Shown here piece after piece: positions 10,431 to 22,652 of a DNA stretch of 64,000 bases. The notes under the pieces are model-generated. The model saw only the letters and a list, made by a program, of their open reading frames with translations, was not told where the DNA came from and did not search any database. The position numbers and the translations under genes were made by a program. Origin of the DNA: Falciphora oryzae (Eukaryota > Ascomycota > Sordariomycetes > Magnaporthales > Magnaporthaceae); the NCBI GenBank assembly GCA_000733355.1, contig JNVV01000028.1, positions 62,001 to 126,000 of the forward strand, read 5' to 3'. Each line of letters begins with the position of its first letter. The first letter of the stretch is position 1.

Positions 10431-11994
10431 ATGTCGTCCCGACCACGACGCTCAGCTGCCCAGCGGGCTTCGGCGGCCATAACTGACATGGCGACCGACA
10501 GGGAACCCAGCGGCATCTACAGCCGCACCAGACGCTCCCTCGACACCAGGGACGCGTCCTCGAGGGACCGTGACCGGTCCATGGATCGCCCGTCGTCTTC
10601 CGCCTCGGCGGACTCTCATCACGTGCCCGCCACGGGCAAGGGGTCGTCAAGGCTACGGCAGTCCACCAACGGGTCGCCCACCACTACCCGCAATGAGATC
10701 TCGGTGAAGACCCGCGGCGCGCCCAGTGAGCCGGCGGGCAAAAGGTCCACGCGCGGGAATAGGAAGCGCTACGTAGAGTCTGAGAGCGACGAGGAGGAAG
10801 AGGAAGAGGAAGAGGAGCACGACGTTATCCGGGTTAGCAGCACCCAGGATGCCGACGCCGACGCTGACGGCGACGAGGACGAGGAGATGGAGGACCTGGG
10901 CGACGAGGATGCCGATGCCGACCCGGACGACATGGACATCGACGCCGAGGGCGAGGATGACGACGAGGACGCCGAGGGCGAGCCCGACGACGACATGGGC
11001 GATTCCATCGTAGTCACCAAGCCGCCCAGCAGGGACACGAGGTCAAAGGCACCCACCTCGCGCAAACCGGCCGCTCCGCCGTCCAGGAAGCCGCCGGCCC
11101 GCAAGGCTGCCGCCGCTGCCGCCGTCGTGGTCGCTAACGACGACGACGACGAGGAGCTGAGCGAGCTGGACAGCGACGTCGGCGACCCCAACGGCGAGAC
11201 GGTGCTCACGATGGGCGACGGGCTCGGTGATGAGGACGCCGAGGGTGATCCGGACGACGACGTCGACGCCGAGGGCGACGAGATCGAGGTCGCGACCAAG
11301 CCTGCGGACGACGATGAGGAGGAGGACGACGACGACGAGGACCTGGGCAGCGACGCGGGCAGCCGAGAGGAGACGCCGGATTTCACTAAGATGACCAAGC
11401 GTCAGCGCGCCCGGTTCGAGGACGAGCCGCAGGAGTACATGAAGCTCTCCGATGGTGAGTGCGGCGGGCTGCAGGCCGGCCCCGCCCCTATCCGGGTTTT
11501 TAACAACATGCATCAAATTGCTAACCCGCGTCAAATACGTGCCATTTTACAGAGGTGCAAGTCAAGAAGGTCTTTACGGCCGAGGAGCTCAGCATGAGGC
11601 GCGCCGAGATGGCGCGTCGGCGGCGGAACCTCAGCGACAAGCGGAACGAGGAAGTCAAGGCAAGTAGCAGCACGCGGGATTCCCCGCCCGATCCGGCAGT
11701 ATCCCAGATGAGATGTTTTCATCCTAACAACATCTCAAATTCAAAAACAAACAGATGGAGACAATCAACAAACTGCTCAAGAAGCAGCCCAGCAAGGCCA
11801 GCCGCCGGGCCGCCGCGGCCGCGGAGAACGAGGGCGAGGACGGCGAGGGCGGCCCGCGGGCCAACCCCCTGTTCGTCCGCTGGGTCAGCAACAAGGACGG
11901 CTGCCACATCTCGGTGCCCGTCGAGATTGTCGAGAGCCCGGTCGGGGGCCTCTTTGCGGCCGGGACGGGACGAAAGATGGTCCAGGAGGTCTGA
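10431..11994 (+). CDS. IES2: INO80 chromatin-remodelling complex subunit Ies2 (PAPA-1 domain)
   Basis: Exons 10431..11454, 11553..11659 and 11755..11994; 456 residues. The C-terminal part (about 330-430) is the PAPA-1/Ies2 domain: Thr-Lys-Arg-Gln-Arg-Ala-Arg, then the basic helix Ala-Glu-Met-Ala-Arg-Arg-Arg-Arg-Asn-Leu, ending in a short Phe-Val-Arg-Trp segment. Ies2 binds the Ino80 ATPase and stimulates remodelling. The N-terminal 300 residues are disordered with long Asp/Glu blocks, usual for this family. Intron 1 is GT-AG. Intron 2 appears to use a GC donor (AAG then GCAAGT), which is the only junction giving the expected Glu-Glu-Val-Lys-Met-Glu-Thr-Ile join in phase. ATG 10431 follows a long open leader. 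Confidence 0.88.
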
Positions 11995-14060
11995 GTGTGC
12001 GGGAAGCAACTGACTAAACTAATCTGACGGTGTGAAATGGGAGGGGAAGGTGGTGTGTCTACACTATATGTGCTAAGGAGCTTTCAGGGGCGAGAGGGAT
12101 CTGGAGGTGCCATGGACGAACTAGACCGCAGAGCGCTCGTTTCAGGTGGGGCTTTTGGGCAGAGTCTACACTGCCATCTGTGTAAGATGCTAGAGAAAGA
12201 CCGAGACCTCCGCGGTGGCTTCTTTCCACTTTACTTCATATTTTCCTTTTCTCTTTACTTATTCCTTTCATTCATGGTTCTAGCACTGGGCGGGCTTTAT
12301 AGATTTCGCTTCGTGTGGACGCTTGGGGGAATCAAAGTTAGGCATCCGTTTCTTTCACGCCTTTGATAACCTCAAGATTCATCCACCACGATTCAGGGTC
12401 CCACCACCAAGCTCAGGATGCACATTCACATTTGCATCGGCATATGTGATCTAGACTGACTGCCTTGGGGGCGGCAGGGACCGTGGGGCCTCGGCACTCT
12501 GTTGCATACGGGGTAGGACTGGCCGGTCACGGCTGAGGGCTTCTCGTGACATGGATCCGACTGCATGCACGAAAAGCCAGTTTTTTCCTTTTTTTTCAAT
12601 CGAGGTTCGCTTGGGCTAGGTGGCTGCTGGGGCTGACAGACGACGGCCAATCGCGCGTGCAGGCTGTTTTCTCGGCGGCTCCATTTTCGCTTTATTTAGT
12701 GGTCGTGCCGACACCATCAGCTGCGTCTGCTCCTAACGGGTTTGGTGCTGGTTGCAACTTGCTGCCCTCCCGCCTTTTGACGTGCGCAGATCCACCTGCA
12801 TCTAGCCACTGGCGTGACGAACGGCGCAGCCAAGTGATGGACGGCTCGGGCCCAGGATGGCCGTGGTTGGGGAGCGGATGCGGGGGCTGACATGGTGTTC
12901 TCTGTCTTTTTCCGCGCTCTTTCACCATCGTCAGGTTGTCACGACTGCTACATTCATCGTGCCAGCAGCCAGACTAGCCAAGCCCGACCTGCATGGTGGA
13001 CAATCTGCATATTTCCTTTGTCACTGCGCTTTAGTCGAGGCCTAGACGCCGCATTGTTCGCACGAACACGTCTACTGTCTTTTTTTGCAGACGAGACGGG
13101 GGAAACCGTTTGTTCTGGCCGTGCAATAACTTTGTAACGACCGGGCCGAAGAAGACGGGATGCACGGTTGGCTTACACCCATCGAGGAGGCAGAGAGATG
13201 ACGTACAAAGGCCCCCCTGGTCGCAGCTACAGTAGACACTTGCGGTGTGCACTCAGCCTGTCCAAGTGACAGACGTGCAGGCCTACAGTCACCAAAGGCA
13301 GCAGCCAAACCTCGGATCGATCGTCCATCGCATGCGTTGCATCCCAAAATCAGGCCATCGTCTATCAGTCACCGCTTGGCCTTCATCATCAGCATCACCA
13401 CCACCGGAAAAAGCGTTCGCCACATCTCTGGGCCCCCAAGACTTCGGAAGTGCTGGAGGTGCCTCGGAAGCCAAGGTTAAGGTACAGATAGAGTTGCTGC
13501 CATGAAACCCGCACCCGACCCGGCTCCCCTGCTTCACAAAGGATTTTCCTCCAGGCGTGCGTGCCCGCTCAGCCGACCAGGCCAGGCCCAGTCCGCCCAC
13601 GCACGCTGCCGAGAGGGGTTGGAGACGTTCGCCCCACATCCTCCCCGCGGTCTTGTCCATTTCCAATCATTGGAGGCTCGACCCAGCGCCTGCCTGGCTG
13701 CTGCTGCTGCAACCCGCACGACGTGCTGCAACGGTTCCCCGCACCTACGCATTCAGAAAAATCCTAGAACACCTAAAAGCCCGGGCAAACGAAGAAAAAG
13801 GGTGTGTGTGCAATCCCGGGCCAGCTTGATTGACTTCCTGTCCGCAGCTGAGTCAATGCCCGTGGGCGCTTTGCTTCAAAAAGCAGCCTGAACCGCGCCT
13901 TTGATTTTTCTGTCTCGCCTGACACCTCGCGTGCTCTGATCCGGTCGGGCTCGTGAGTCGTACGAGGAGAGAACAATAAGAAAACAGGAAAAAAAAAAAA
14001 AAAAAAAAAGGAGATTAAAGCTGGAGAGAGACGACGTCGCAAAAGGACGAAAAAGAAAAC
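11995..14060. other. Intergenic region, 2.1 kb
   Basis: Holds the 3' end of IES2 and the promoter of the Gag1-like-clamp gene. A T-rich stretch near 12230-12280 may belong to the IES2 3' end. A 21-base A run at 13989-14009 sits about 50 bases before the next start codon, inside its probable leader. Scattered short open frames show no conserved content. Confidence 0.5.
13989..14009 (+). repeat. Poly(A) tract, 21 bases
   Basis: Uninterrupted A run just upstream of the ATG at 14061. It may act as a nucleosome-excluding promoter element or lie in the transcript leader. Confidence 0.9.
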
Positions 14061-15851
14061 ATGATCTTCTCGGACCTGTACAAGAAATCAAAATCGAAAC
14101 ACCAGCCGCCCCTGGTCGTGCCCCCGGCCAAGCCCTCGCAATACGATGCCGACCTCGTCAGCAGGGACAAGACCAAGCAGAAGGAGGCCGTGAAGAGGTA
14201 TCTGGCCGAGAAGGTCCGCAGCGACTGGGACTTCCAATGGCCGCCAGCTGTCGTCGCCCCGGCTGCCGCCGCCGCCGAGCCAGCGGCCCCAGCGGTCGGC
14301 TCGCTGCTGCCGGTTGATGGGCGGGTGCTCCTGGCCTCAGACGTCATCGGCCCCGACAGGATACCAGCCAGCGACCAGCCCTCGAGCGCAGAAACCACCG
14401 TCCCCGCGGCGGCCACCCCCACCACCGCCAACGAGGCGCCGCTGCTGGACGCCGCCGCCGGGTCCGCGGACCCCAGGGCCGACGAGCCCATCGACTCGGG
14501 CGCCGAGGCCGACTCGGACAGCGAGTCGGTCTACAGCGTCGTCTCGGAAGACCCGCTCCGCTACCGCCCGCGCGCCGAGTGGACCTCGGACCTGTCCGAC
14601 GACGACGGGGGCCAGGGGCCGACCGTGTCCCCCTCGCCCTTCCGCTTCGACACCCCGGACTCGGTCGGCGCCGTCGTCCAGGCCTCGGCCCAGGCCCGCC
14701 GCACCAAGCGCCGCAGGGCGGCCCGCGACGAGGCCGCCTGGAACGAAGGGCTGGCCTGCTTCACGGCCCGCCGCGACGCCTGGACCGGCGCCCGCACCGT
14801 CCGCCTCAAGCCCAGGCCGCCCGTCTCGCCCCGCTCGCCCACCTCGCCCCGCTCGCCCACCTCGCCCCGCCGCAGCCTCTGGCGCTTCCGCTCCAGGGAC
14901 GGCAGCCACGGCCACAACGAGGCCGTCGTGCTGTCCTCGCCGACCGCTACCACAGCCACGTCCCCGGGCACGGCGATGGCGTCGACGTTGCCGCTTTCGC
15001 CCACCTCGCCTGCCTCTTCGACCCTCCCACATGGTAGCCTTCACCTCCACCACGCCACCGGCGGGATCGAGACTATCACCCCACCCACCTCAGACGGCGA
15101 CTCCCACACATCCGTCAAGTCCCCCGCCACCGCCTTTAGCGCACCAGGAGCCGCGCCCTCTCCCACAACAGCAGCAGGGTCCGCAACCGCCGCCGGCGTC
15201 GCCCCCGTATCCCCCCTCGCGCCCGCCTACCCCGTCGAGACAGTCGTCCCGATCCCCGCCCCGCTCCTCCCGCCCGCCAACGCCATGCGCGCCTCCATCA
15301 CGCCCGCCATCTACCTCTCCATCTACGACAAGGTCGTCTCGCACTCGCTGCAGCCGTCGTGCCCCATCAACCTGGCCGACATGATGCGCAGCTGCGTCGC
15401 CGGCTGGAAGCGCGACGGCGAGTGGCCGCCCCGCTCGACGATTGCGACGTCCGCGCCCATCATGGACTTTGCGTCCACGGCCGCGGTCGCCGCGGGGGGC
15501 GGCCCCTTTGTCTCGTCGGCGTCGGCGTCGGCCGCCGCTGCGGTGAGGAGCAGGCGCCGCCGCGAGCGCGAGGAGGAGGAGGCGCGCCGCAGGAGGGAGC
15601 GCAGGGACAGCGCCGCCACGGCGGGGGTCGGCTCGCCCGTCGCGACGAGGCGCATGAGCTTTGCGGGGCTCATTGGCCGGGTCAGCAGCAACAGCGGGGG
15701 CGGGGAAGAAGGTAATGGCGGTGGTGAGGATGGCGGGACGCCGTCGTCGCCCAAGGGCATCCGCAAGAGCATACAGAGGGTCCTGGGGCTGGGCCAGCAC
15801 GGCCACTCCCAGTCTGCGAGCTCGGTGGGGAGTCCACCACCGCAACAGTGA
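14061..15851 (+). CDS. Gag1-like clamp domain (DUF4050) protein
   Basis: Intronless, 596 residues. Three conserved blocks separated by low-complexity Ser/Pro/Thr linkers match what I recall of the fungal Gag1-like clamp (DUF4050) family. They are an N-terminal block with Arg-Asp-Lys-Thr-Lys-Gln-Lys-Glu-Ala and Asp-Trp-Asp-Phe-Gln-Trp-Pro (residues about 35-70), a middle block with Glu-Trp-Thr-Ser-Asp-Leu-Ser-Asp-Asp and Asp-Glu-Ala-Ala-Trp-Asn-Glu-Gly (about 170-240), and a C-terminal block with Ile-Tyr-Asp-Lys-Val-Val ... Asn-Leu-Ala-Asp-Met-Met (about 420-455). The linkers contain repeated Ser-Pro-Thr-Ser-Pro-Arg units, likely kinase targets. The last 120 residues are basic and disordered. 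No catalytic residues are evident and I assign no biochemical role; the family name is from memory. Confidence 0.72.
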   Translation: MIFSDLYKKSKSKHQPPLVVPPAKPSQYDADLVSRDKTKQKEAVKRYLAEKVRSDWDFQWPPAVVAPAAAAAEPAAPAVGSLLPVDGRVLLASDVIGPDRIPASDQPSSAETTVPAAATPTTANEAPLLDAAAGSADPRADEPIDSGAEADSDSESVYSVVSEDPLRYRPRAEWTSDLSDDDGGQGPTVSPSPFRFDTPDSVGAVVQASAQARRTKRRRAARDEAAWNEGLACFTARRDAWTGARTVRLKPRPPVSPRSPTSPRSPTSPRRSLWRFRSRDGSHGHNEAVVLSSPTATTATSPGTAMASTLPLSPTSPASSTLPHGSLHLHHATGGIETITPPTSDGDSHTSVKSPATAFSAPGAAPSPTTAAGSATAAGVAPVSPLAPAYPVETVVPIPAPLLPPANAMRASITPAIYLSIYDKVVSHSLQPSCPINLADMMRSCVAGWKRDGEWPPRSTIATSAPIMDFASTAAVAAGGGPFVSSASASAAAAVRSRRRREREEEEARRRRERRDSAATAGVGSPVATRRMSFAGLIGRVSSNSGGGEEGNGGGEDGGTPSSPKGIRKSIQRVLGLGQHGHSQSASSVGSPPPQQ

Positions 15852-16866
15852 TGGGCCTTGAGTCTCTCCTCGTTTTTTTTTAATTGTCGCCGTCACATAT
15901 GACGCCTCGATTCAAGGTCGATAATGCTGCTATATACCCCCCCGGCGATGTTTGTTCTTCTTTTTAACAATTTGTGTGGTCTACTGGGAAAATCTAGGCT
16001 GGTAACCTAGGGTTTGTAAGGCTGTATTTGGTCTTTTGGTGTTGGCCATGTCACTAGTGCCCGTTACTTTTGACTACATTGGTCGTTTTCATTCTTTTGG
16101 GTATTCGAAATTCCATGATGCCCAACATATTCACTCGTTATCTTGAGACCATCCCCTCCAAGACCTATTTTCTGGGCAGAGATTCTGGAGTTGAGTGGAG
16201 CGGAGCTGAAGCGCAAGCGTCGGTGTTGACAGGAGGAACACTATCGGATTTTTGTTTTTGTTTTGTTGTTTTATTTGTTCCAACAGCCACCTAGCCACGA
16301 CAGCAAACAATGACAATATTTATGAGCGCACACGCGAGCGGATGCATGTGCGAGACTGCGCATGTGCGCCCTGGGCATCTGCCAGTTCTTCCATCTACTT
16401 TGTATCGTCGGATACCACGTGCACGCGCCAACGTCGAAAGCCCACAGGCCCATCCATCGTGCCGTGTGAGGACGTCCGTAGATCCCATTGGATTGGATTT
16501 CGACCTGCTTGGGCCGTGCTACACCGGGATGTAACGCAAAGCCAAGGCATCGACGCACCCGGTGGAAAGAAAAGCGTCCCACAAGAGCTGGCAAATGGCG
16601 TACGGAAACGGGACGACGTGACCATTCATTTCTGGGGCGGGGAGGGTTGGTGATTTTTTTTTTTCCTTTTTCCTTTTCAATCTGTGATCAATTTGGAAAG
16701 GACCTAAAATCTAGGCTAACGTATACATTGCATTATTACCTGATTCCCAAGACATGTTTCCTTTGTTGTTCCTTTCGTCGATACTCTTTATCCTGTGTTT
16801 TACAATCTGTTTGTTCTGTTAGTACCCAACCCTGAATCCCAAATTTCCATGTTTGTTGCCTGTCCA
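15852..16866. other. Convergent 3' region, 1.0 kb
   Basis: Between the stops of the Gag1-like gene (plus) and the unknown gene at 16867 (minus). AT-rich with T runs typical of transcription ends. No gene, repeat family or structured RNA recognised. Confidence 0.55.
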
Positions 16867-18268
16867 TCACGCATCCGACTGCCCCTCGACCTCGCTCTCG
16901 TCCTCCGGCACCGGCGTGCGACCCCGCTTGCGCTTACCGCAGCCGTTCACCATGGGCGGCGCCGCGGCCTCGTAGGAGCCCGGCGCGGGCCCGTACTCCT
17001 TGTCGATCCCCTCCAGCAGCTGGGCCAGCGGGATGTGGACGGGGTCGCCGGTGGCGGCGACGGAGCCGTGCAGGTAGGCCATCGACAGCCCGAGGACGGC
17101 CTGCGGGTCGGCGGCGACGAGGGCGCGCACGTTGAGCCCGCGCACCAGGCTGACGGGCCCCCAGCTGACCTCGTCCTCGGTGTAGTGGACGACGTCGAGC
17201 TTCACGCCGACGGGGGGCAGGCCGTCGAGGGGCACCTGGCTGCGCGGCCGGTACTCGACCACGACCGAGACGACGCAGCGGATGTGGCCGAAGCTCTTGT
17301 CAATGTACTCTGGTGGTGGCGACAAGTTATGGTATAAGCTTTCGGCCTGACTCGCTGCTGCGAAGGAAAGGAGAAGAGTTCAACGCGACGAACATACCCA
17401 TGGCCCTTTGACGCGAAAGGGGATCATTTGAGAAGCTAATCTCAACCACTATACCCGGGAAGTAGTGGGCGTTATCGTTGCTATCCTCCACCAGGTAGCC
17501 GATGCCAGAGTCTGGACAAATCTCCTCGACAACAAACCCCCCATCCCCCGTGTCGGCCCCGACAAATTGGATAGGGGTCTCGGACTGGTCCCACAGGCTA
17601 TCCGACTCGGACTCCCCCAGCACCTGCTCAAGCCGGGCGAACAGCAGCTTCGTCACGGCCAGGCTCAGGCGGCGGTGCAGGTGACCGGGCCTGCGGATGG
17701 TGAGCGTGGGCTCGGGCGCAAAGAAGTAGTCCAGAGGCACGTTGTCCTCGACAAACCGGCCCAGCTCCTCGAGCGGCAGGGCCAGGGGCGGGTCGAGCTG
17801 CTGGACGGCGTTCTCGAGGTCCCAGACCAGGACGCGGCGGCGCGACTCGGCCGCCTCGACCGCCTCGGGCGCTGCCGCCCCTGTCCCTGCCGCCCCTCCT
17901 GGGTCGATCCCTGCCGCGGCCGCCTCGGCCGCCGCGTGCCGGCGCCGCTGCTGCGCCATGCGGGCGGCCAGCCGGTCGTTATCGTCGGGCGGCCAGAGCA
18001 GCTCGTGCAGCGCGAACCACTGGTCGGTCGAGAGGGGGAAGTCGAAGCGCTCGACGTCGTCCGGGTCGACGACGGCCGCCGCCGCCGCCTCCCCGTTTGC
18101 TGCCGTTGCCGTCGTCGCCACGGCGGGGAGGTCTTGGCCTCGCTGTATGGCGATGATTGCGTCCAGGACGTTCAGGGCGCTCCTGACGGACGCGAAGGTG
18201 TCCTGGTTGTCTGAGGGTGGTGTGGGCATACCTGCGGACATGGTGTCTGTCGACGCTGTCGAATCCAT
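16867..18268 (-). CDS. Uncharacterised fungal protein, possible PD-(D/E)XK-like core
   Basis: Exons 17398..18268 and 16867..17309 (minus) with an 88-nt phase-1 intron; 437 residues. The N-terminal 130 residues are Ala-rich and disordered. The middle reads as a folded domain with the block Pro-Gly-Ile-Val-Val-Glu-Ile-Ser, and after splicing Tyr-Ile-Asp-Lys-Ser-Phe-Gly-His-Ile-Arg followed by a hydrophobic strand. A Glu on a strand followed by a Lys and a second strand recalls the Uma2-like PD-(D/E)XK nuclease fold seen in many fungal proteins, but this is a weak visual match. The tail contains a Lys-Arg-Lys-Arg-Gly-Arg basic patch that could be a nuclear signal. I do not recognise a function. 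Confidence 0.7.
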
Positions 18269-18660
18269 GGCAGAGGAGTGACTTGAGGTGAAGTGAGACG
18301 ACCAAAGGGCGAAAGAGGCGTGGGGACGGGGCTCATTAAGTACCTAAATGCTGTTGTGGTGGTATGGAGGAGGCGAGGGGGGGTTCTGCAAAAAGATGCA
18401 TGTGGTTGTTGGTGATCGAGGTGCCGCTTACCTGGGTTAGGCAGACAATCTGTGGCGCACTCCAGACCGTCATCCATTCCGCGCTGTTGTCTGTCTCCCT
18501 CCCTTTGAACACTTCCCCTCCTTCAGCCTGCCCTCCCATTTCCTCCAGCCATTCCTCCTTTGGTGCTGAACGCGAGCCTGGGCCGGATTCCGTGCTATCC
18601 CTTGCGTCAAATAGCCCGCCTCTCCGTCACCGTTTCCAGCCACCAACAAAAAGAGCGACG

Positions 18661-18695
<35 letters not shown>

Positions 18696-19861
18696 AACGG
18701 AAAAGAAAACCAGCTTTGTTTGCTCGGCAGACCGACTCTCTTTTTTCGGGACCGTCGCCCATTGGATTGCCACTGGTTGAGATAAAATCGGGCTCGCTCG
18801 GTGCTAGGGGCCCCCTACTAAGGCGCTGCTAGGGCCCTGGCAATCATCTTGGCAGCTCCAAACTCGGAGAGGTGTGCGGATCCAAGTTGAGGCGTGATAT
18901 TTCAGACCCGGGACACGGCATCCGCGCGCCTTGTGCGTATAAAAATACCCAGAGTGAAGGCGTCGATCCAGATTTAGGCGGTCTGTGCGCGCTAGTTTTG
19001 AGCACGCACTGGCTGGGGCTGTCTGCGTCCCCATTGGTCAGAGCATAGGTGGAGCCTGGGCGCCTGGGCACTGGGGAGCTGAATGAGATGTGGTGGTGAT
19101 CGTCTTGGAAGCCCTTCCCTTCCCTCAATCCCTCGCTCCCAAACCCCACGTTCAGAGTCGAACGCGTCGGGACTATTGGAAACCTGATGAAGGCTGCTCG
19201 TGATAAGAAGAACAAATGTCTTACCCAACTGCACTGTCCGCCATCTGACCCATGCGTCCGGGCAGGAGTGACAAACAGTTTGGTAACTATGGCCCACACG
19301 TGTGAGATACCCTGGTTTTAACTGGTCAGCCAAGCTGGCTCCAAGTGTGCTCCAAACCAAGACGCCTGGCCAGGCAGGTGCGCGAGTGTAGGCTCCATCA
19401 CCAGCCGGCTGGTTGATCCAGTTTGTTGCTGGCCTTCTCCGTTCAAGAGGAGTCACACCAACCTTTCTCCTGCACCTATAAGCCTAGCACCATCAGCCTA
19501 GACAGCCTCTGTGCCTATAAAACCTTCGTCTTGATGTCTCCGCCTGACAGAAAAGGCGTCCGTCACCATTCCGGTCCCGGCCATCGTCGGGAATCCCTCC
19601 TCTGCCCACACTCCTCCCGGCTCGGAACGAACGAACCAACTACCTGCAGGAGACCCGGCCCGGGGAAGAGGAGGGAGTAGCACCCCGCTAAGGCGAGACT
19701 TTGACCGCCTGGACCGCCGCCGCCGCCACCGCGACGCCGCCCCGGCAGAAGACGAGTACGAGCTCGAGGAGCTTGCCCCAGCACAGCCGCCCGACAGCGA
19801 CCACCCTCCCGAGTCGGAGAAGAGAGCCGCCAAGCGACGGTGGCTGCAGGAGCAGGACGAC
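18269..19861. other. Divergent intergenic region, 1.6 kb
   Basis: Between the unknown gene (minus) and the SPX phosphate transporter (plus). Contains a 30-base A run (18661-18690). I looked for clear PHO-type CACGTG sites and saw none. No gene is supported. Confidence 0.5.
18661..18690 (+). repeat. Poly(A) tract, 30 bases
   Basis: Thirty uninterrupted A within a divergent promoter region, among the longest homopolymers in the window. Confidence 0.9.
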
Positions 19862-22652
19862 ATGAAGTTCTCCCACAGCATCCAGTTTAATGCCGTGCCC
19901 GACTGGAGCAGTCATTACATAGCCTACAGTAATCTGAAGAAGCTGTATGATGTCCTCTGCTTCCTTATAAGCTAGACTGCCTGGGAGCGCTGCTAACACG
20001 GGCTCTTCGCCGCCAAACCCCAGAATCTACCAGCTTGAGAAGACGATCAACCACTCGCTTGCCACCGATGCCGAGTCGAGGCCTCTCATCCCCGGCGAGG
20101 AGGATGCCGAGAAGGTGTTTGCCCGGGCCCTAGACGTGGAGCTGGAAAAGATTGCCTCGTTCTACCAGGTCAAGGAGCAGGAGCTCGTCGACGAGGTCAA
20201 TCTCCTGCTCAGAGATATAGGGGACTCGGAAAGCGAAGGCGACGACAGGCCCGGTAGCACCCCGCGGGCTCAGGCACCAGAACGATCCCTCTCTACCTTG
20301 GTGGATGCGCGCCGTAGTAGCATGATGAGCCAGCTGTCCACCGAGGGCGGCGACGAGGAAGACAGCGACGATGAGGAAGAGACGGCCGCTCTGACGCGCA
20401 AGCGGCGGTCGAGCGTCGGCACCTCGCGCCGGGGCGGCGGGCGGCCGACCGACCTGGCGTCGACCGACATGGGCCGCTCGGCGCGGCGACTCAGCACCAC
20501 GTACGACGACTACGCCGAGCAGGCGGCGCTCTACTCGACCGACATCATGCTCAAGCGGCGCATCGTGGCGCTGTACGTGCAGCTCTGCGAGCTCAAGTCG
20601 TACGTGCAGCTCAACAAGACGGGGTTCCGCAAGGTGCTCAAGAAGTTCGACAAGATCTGCGACCGCCAGCTGCGCCAAAAGTACATGGAGTCTACCGTCG
20701 AGCCCGCCCACCCCTTCCGCCCGGAGTCGACCAAGCTGATCGAGGGCCACGTCGCCACCATGGAGCGCGCCTACGCCGATCTTGTTGCTCAGGGCGACCT
20801 CACCGTCGCCCGCCGCGACCTGCGCTCGCACCTCCGCGAGCACGTCGTCTGGGAGCGCAACACGGTCTGGCGTGACATGATCGGCATGGAGAGGCGCGCC
20901 GAGGCCGCCAGCCTGGGCCGCGCCCTTCTCGGCCGCGACGTGGCCATAGGTGCCACCCGCCTACAAGGCGACGAGGAGGCCACGATTCCCACCAAGGAGA
21001 TTGCCACCCCGTTGGGCCGCTTCAGGTGCCCGGTGTGGCTGTTCAGCACCGCCATGCTGAATCTGGTTGTCATCATCGCCATTTTCATCGCGCTGCTCGT
21101 CGTTCCCATCATGGAGAGCCCGGAGCAGCAGAACTGCCTGGCGGTGCTGGTATTTGCCAGTTTGATGTGGGCAACTGAGGTATGTGGCAAGCATTGTACA
21201 TGTGCAGCCAAGTTGCTCAGTTATGGCAGTGTCTAACGCATCTCGCAGGCCATCCCCCTCTTTGTCACGTCTCTGACGATTCCTTTCCTCTGCATCGTCT
21301 TGAGGGTCGTCCGGTTCGACGACCCGCCACACAAGCGGCTCAGTTCAAAGGACGCGACCTCGTACGTCTTCGCGTCCATGTGGACGCCCGTCATCATGCT
21401 CCTGCTCGGTGGCTTCACCCTCGCGGCGGCGCTGTCCAAGTGCAAAATCGACAAGAGCATCGCCACCTTTGTGCTCAGTAAGGCCGGCACCCAGCCGCGG
21501 ACCGTGCTTCTGGCCAACATGCTCGTCGCCGCCTTTGCCAGCATGCTGATCTCCAACGTCGCTGCGCCGGTCCTGTGCTTCTCCATCATCGAGGTGCGAC
21601 CCCTGAAGCAGCCGATTTCTTGTGTCACATAACCCAAAGCCATGCTAACACAAGCCCCTTTTTAGCCGATGCTTCGAAATCTCCCCAACGGGTCGCCAAT
21701 GTCCAAGGCTCTCATCATGGGAATCGCCCTGTCGTCCAATATTGGCGGCATGCTCTCGCCTATCGCGTCGCCCCAGAACGTCGTGGCCATCGGCATCATG
21801 CAGCCCGAGCCGACCTGGGGTGACTGGTTCTTCATCGTCATCCCGGTCGGCCTGGTATCCATCGCCCTGATCTGGACGCTGCTCCTCGTGACCTTCCAGC
21901 CCGGCAAGGGCACCAACATTGTGCCCATCAGGCCCGTCAAGGACCCCTTCACGGGCACGCAGTGGTTCGTCTCGGCCGTGACCGTCGCCACCATCGGCCT
22001 GTGGTGCGCCAGCCACCAGCTCGAGGGCGTCTTTGGCGACATGGGCGTCATCGCCATCATCCCGCTCGTCCTCTTCTTCGGCATCGGCCCGCTGACCAAG
22101 GAGGACTTCAACAACTTCCCCTGGACCATCATCATCCTGGCCGCCGGCGGCCTGGCGCTGGGCAAGTCGGTCAAGTCGTCGGGCCTGCTGCACACGCTGG
22201 CCGACGACATCAGCGGCCGCGTCGAGGGCATGAGTCTCTACGGCGTGTTGGTTGTGTTCTCGTCGCTGATTCTGGTCATCGCCACCTTTATCAGCCACAC
22301 GGTCGCCGCACTCATCTTCCTACCGCTTATTTACAATATTGGCCGCAGCATGGAGGAGCCGCACCCCAACCTGCTGGTCATGGGCGGCGTGCTGATGTGC
22401 AGCGCCGCCATGGGTCTGCCCACGAGCGGCTTCCCGAACATGAGTAAGTTACGTCCTTTGCGGTTGTTTCACGTTCTTGACAGTACAGTCTACTAACCCA
22501 CTCTAACAGCTGCCATCATGAAGGAGGATGCTACGGGTCAGAGATATCTCCAGGTCAAGCACTTCATCAGCAGAGGTGTCCCGAGCAGCATACTGACTCT
22601 CGTGGTTGTGGTGACGCTTGGGTACGGGGCGATGAGGGTCATTGGCATGTAA
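19862..22652 (+). CDS. PHO90: SPX-domain low-affinity phosphate transporter (Pho87/Pho90/Pho91 type)
   Basis: Five exons: 19862..19944, 20024..21179, 21249..21593, 21666..22443 and 22510..22652; 834 residues. It begins Met-Lys-Phe-Ser-His-Ser, the usual SPX start, and residues 1-290 form the SPX domain that senses inositol pyrophosphates, with a Ser/Asp-rich acidic insert near 90-150. From about residue 360 there are roughly twelve membrane helices of the divalent-anion:Na+ symporter type. Conserved motifs include Ile-Ser-Asn-Val-Ala-Ala-Pro and Gly-Gly-Met-Leu-Ser-Pro-Ile-Ala-Ser-Pro-Gln-Asn. It imports inorganic phosphate at low affinity at the plasma membrane, or exports it from the vacuole if it is the Pho91 branch; sequence alone does not decide. 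All junctions are GT-AG and in phase. Confidence 0.9.

Noticed and set aside
14314..15384. 356-codon frame inside the Gag1-like gene
   Set aside because: A shadow frame of the conserved 596-residue ORF in very GC-rich DNA.
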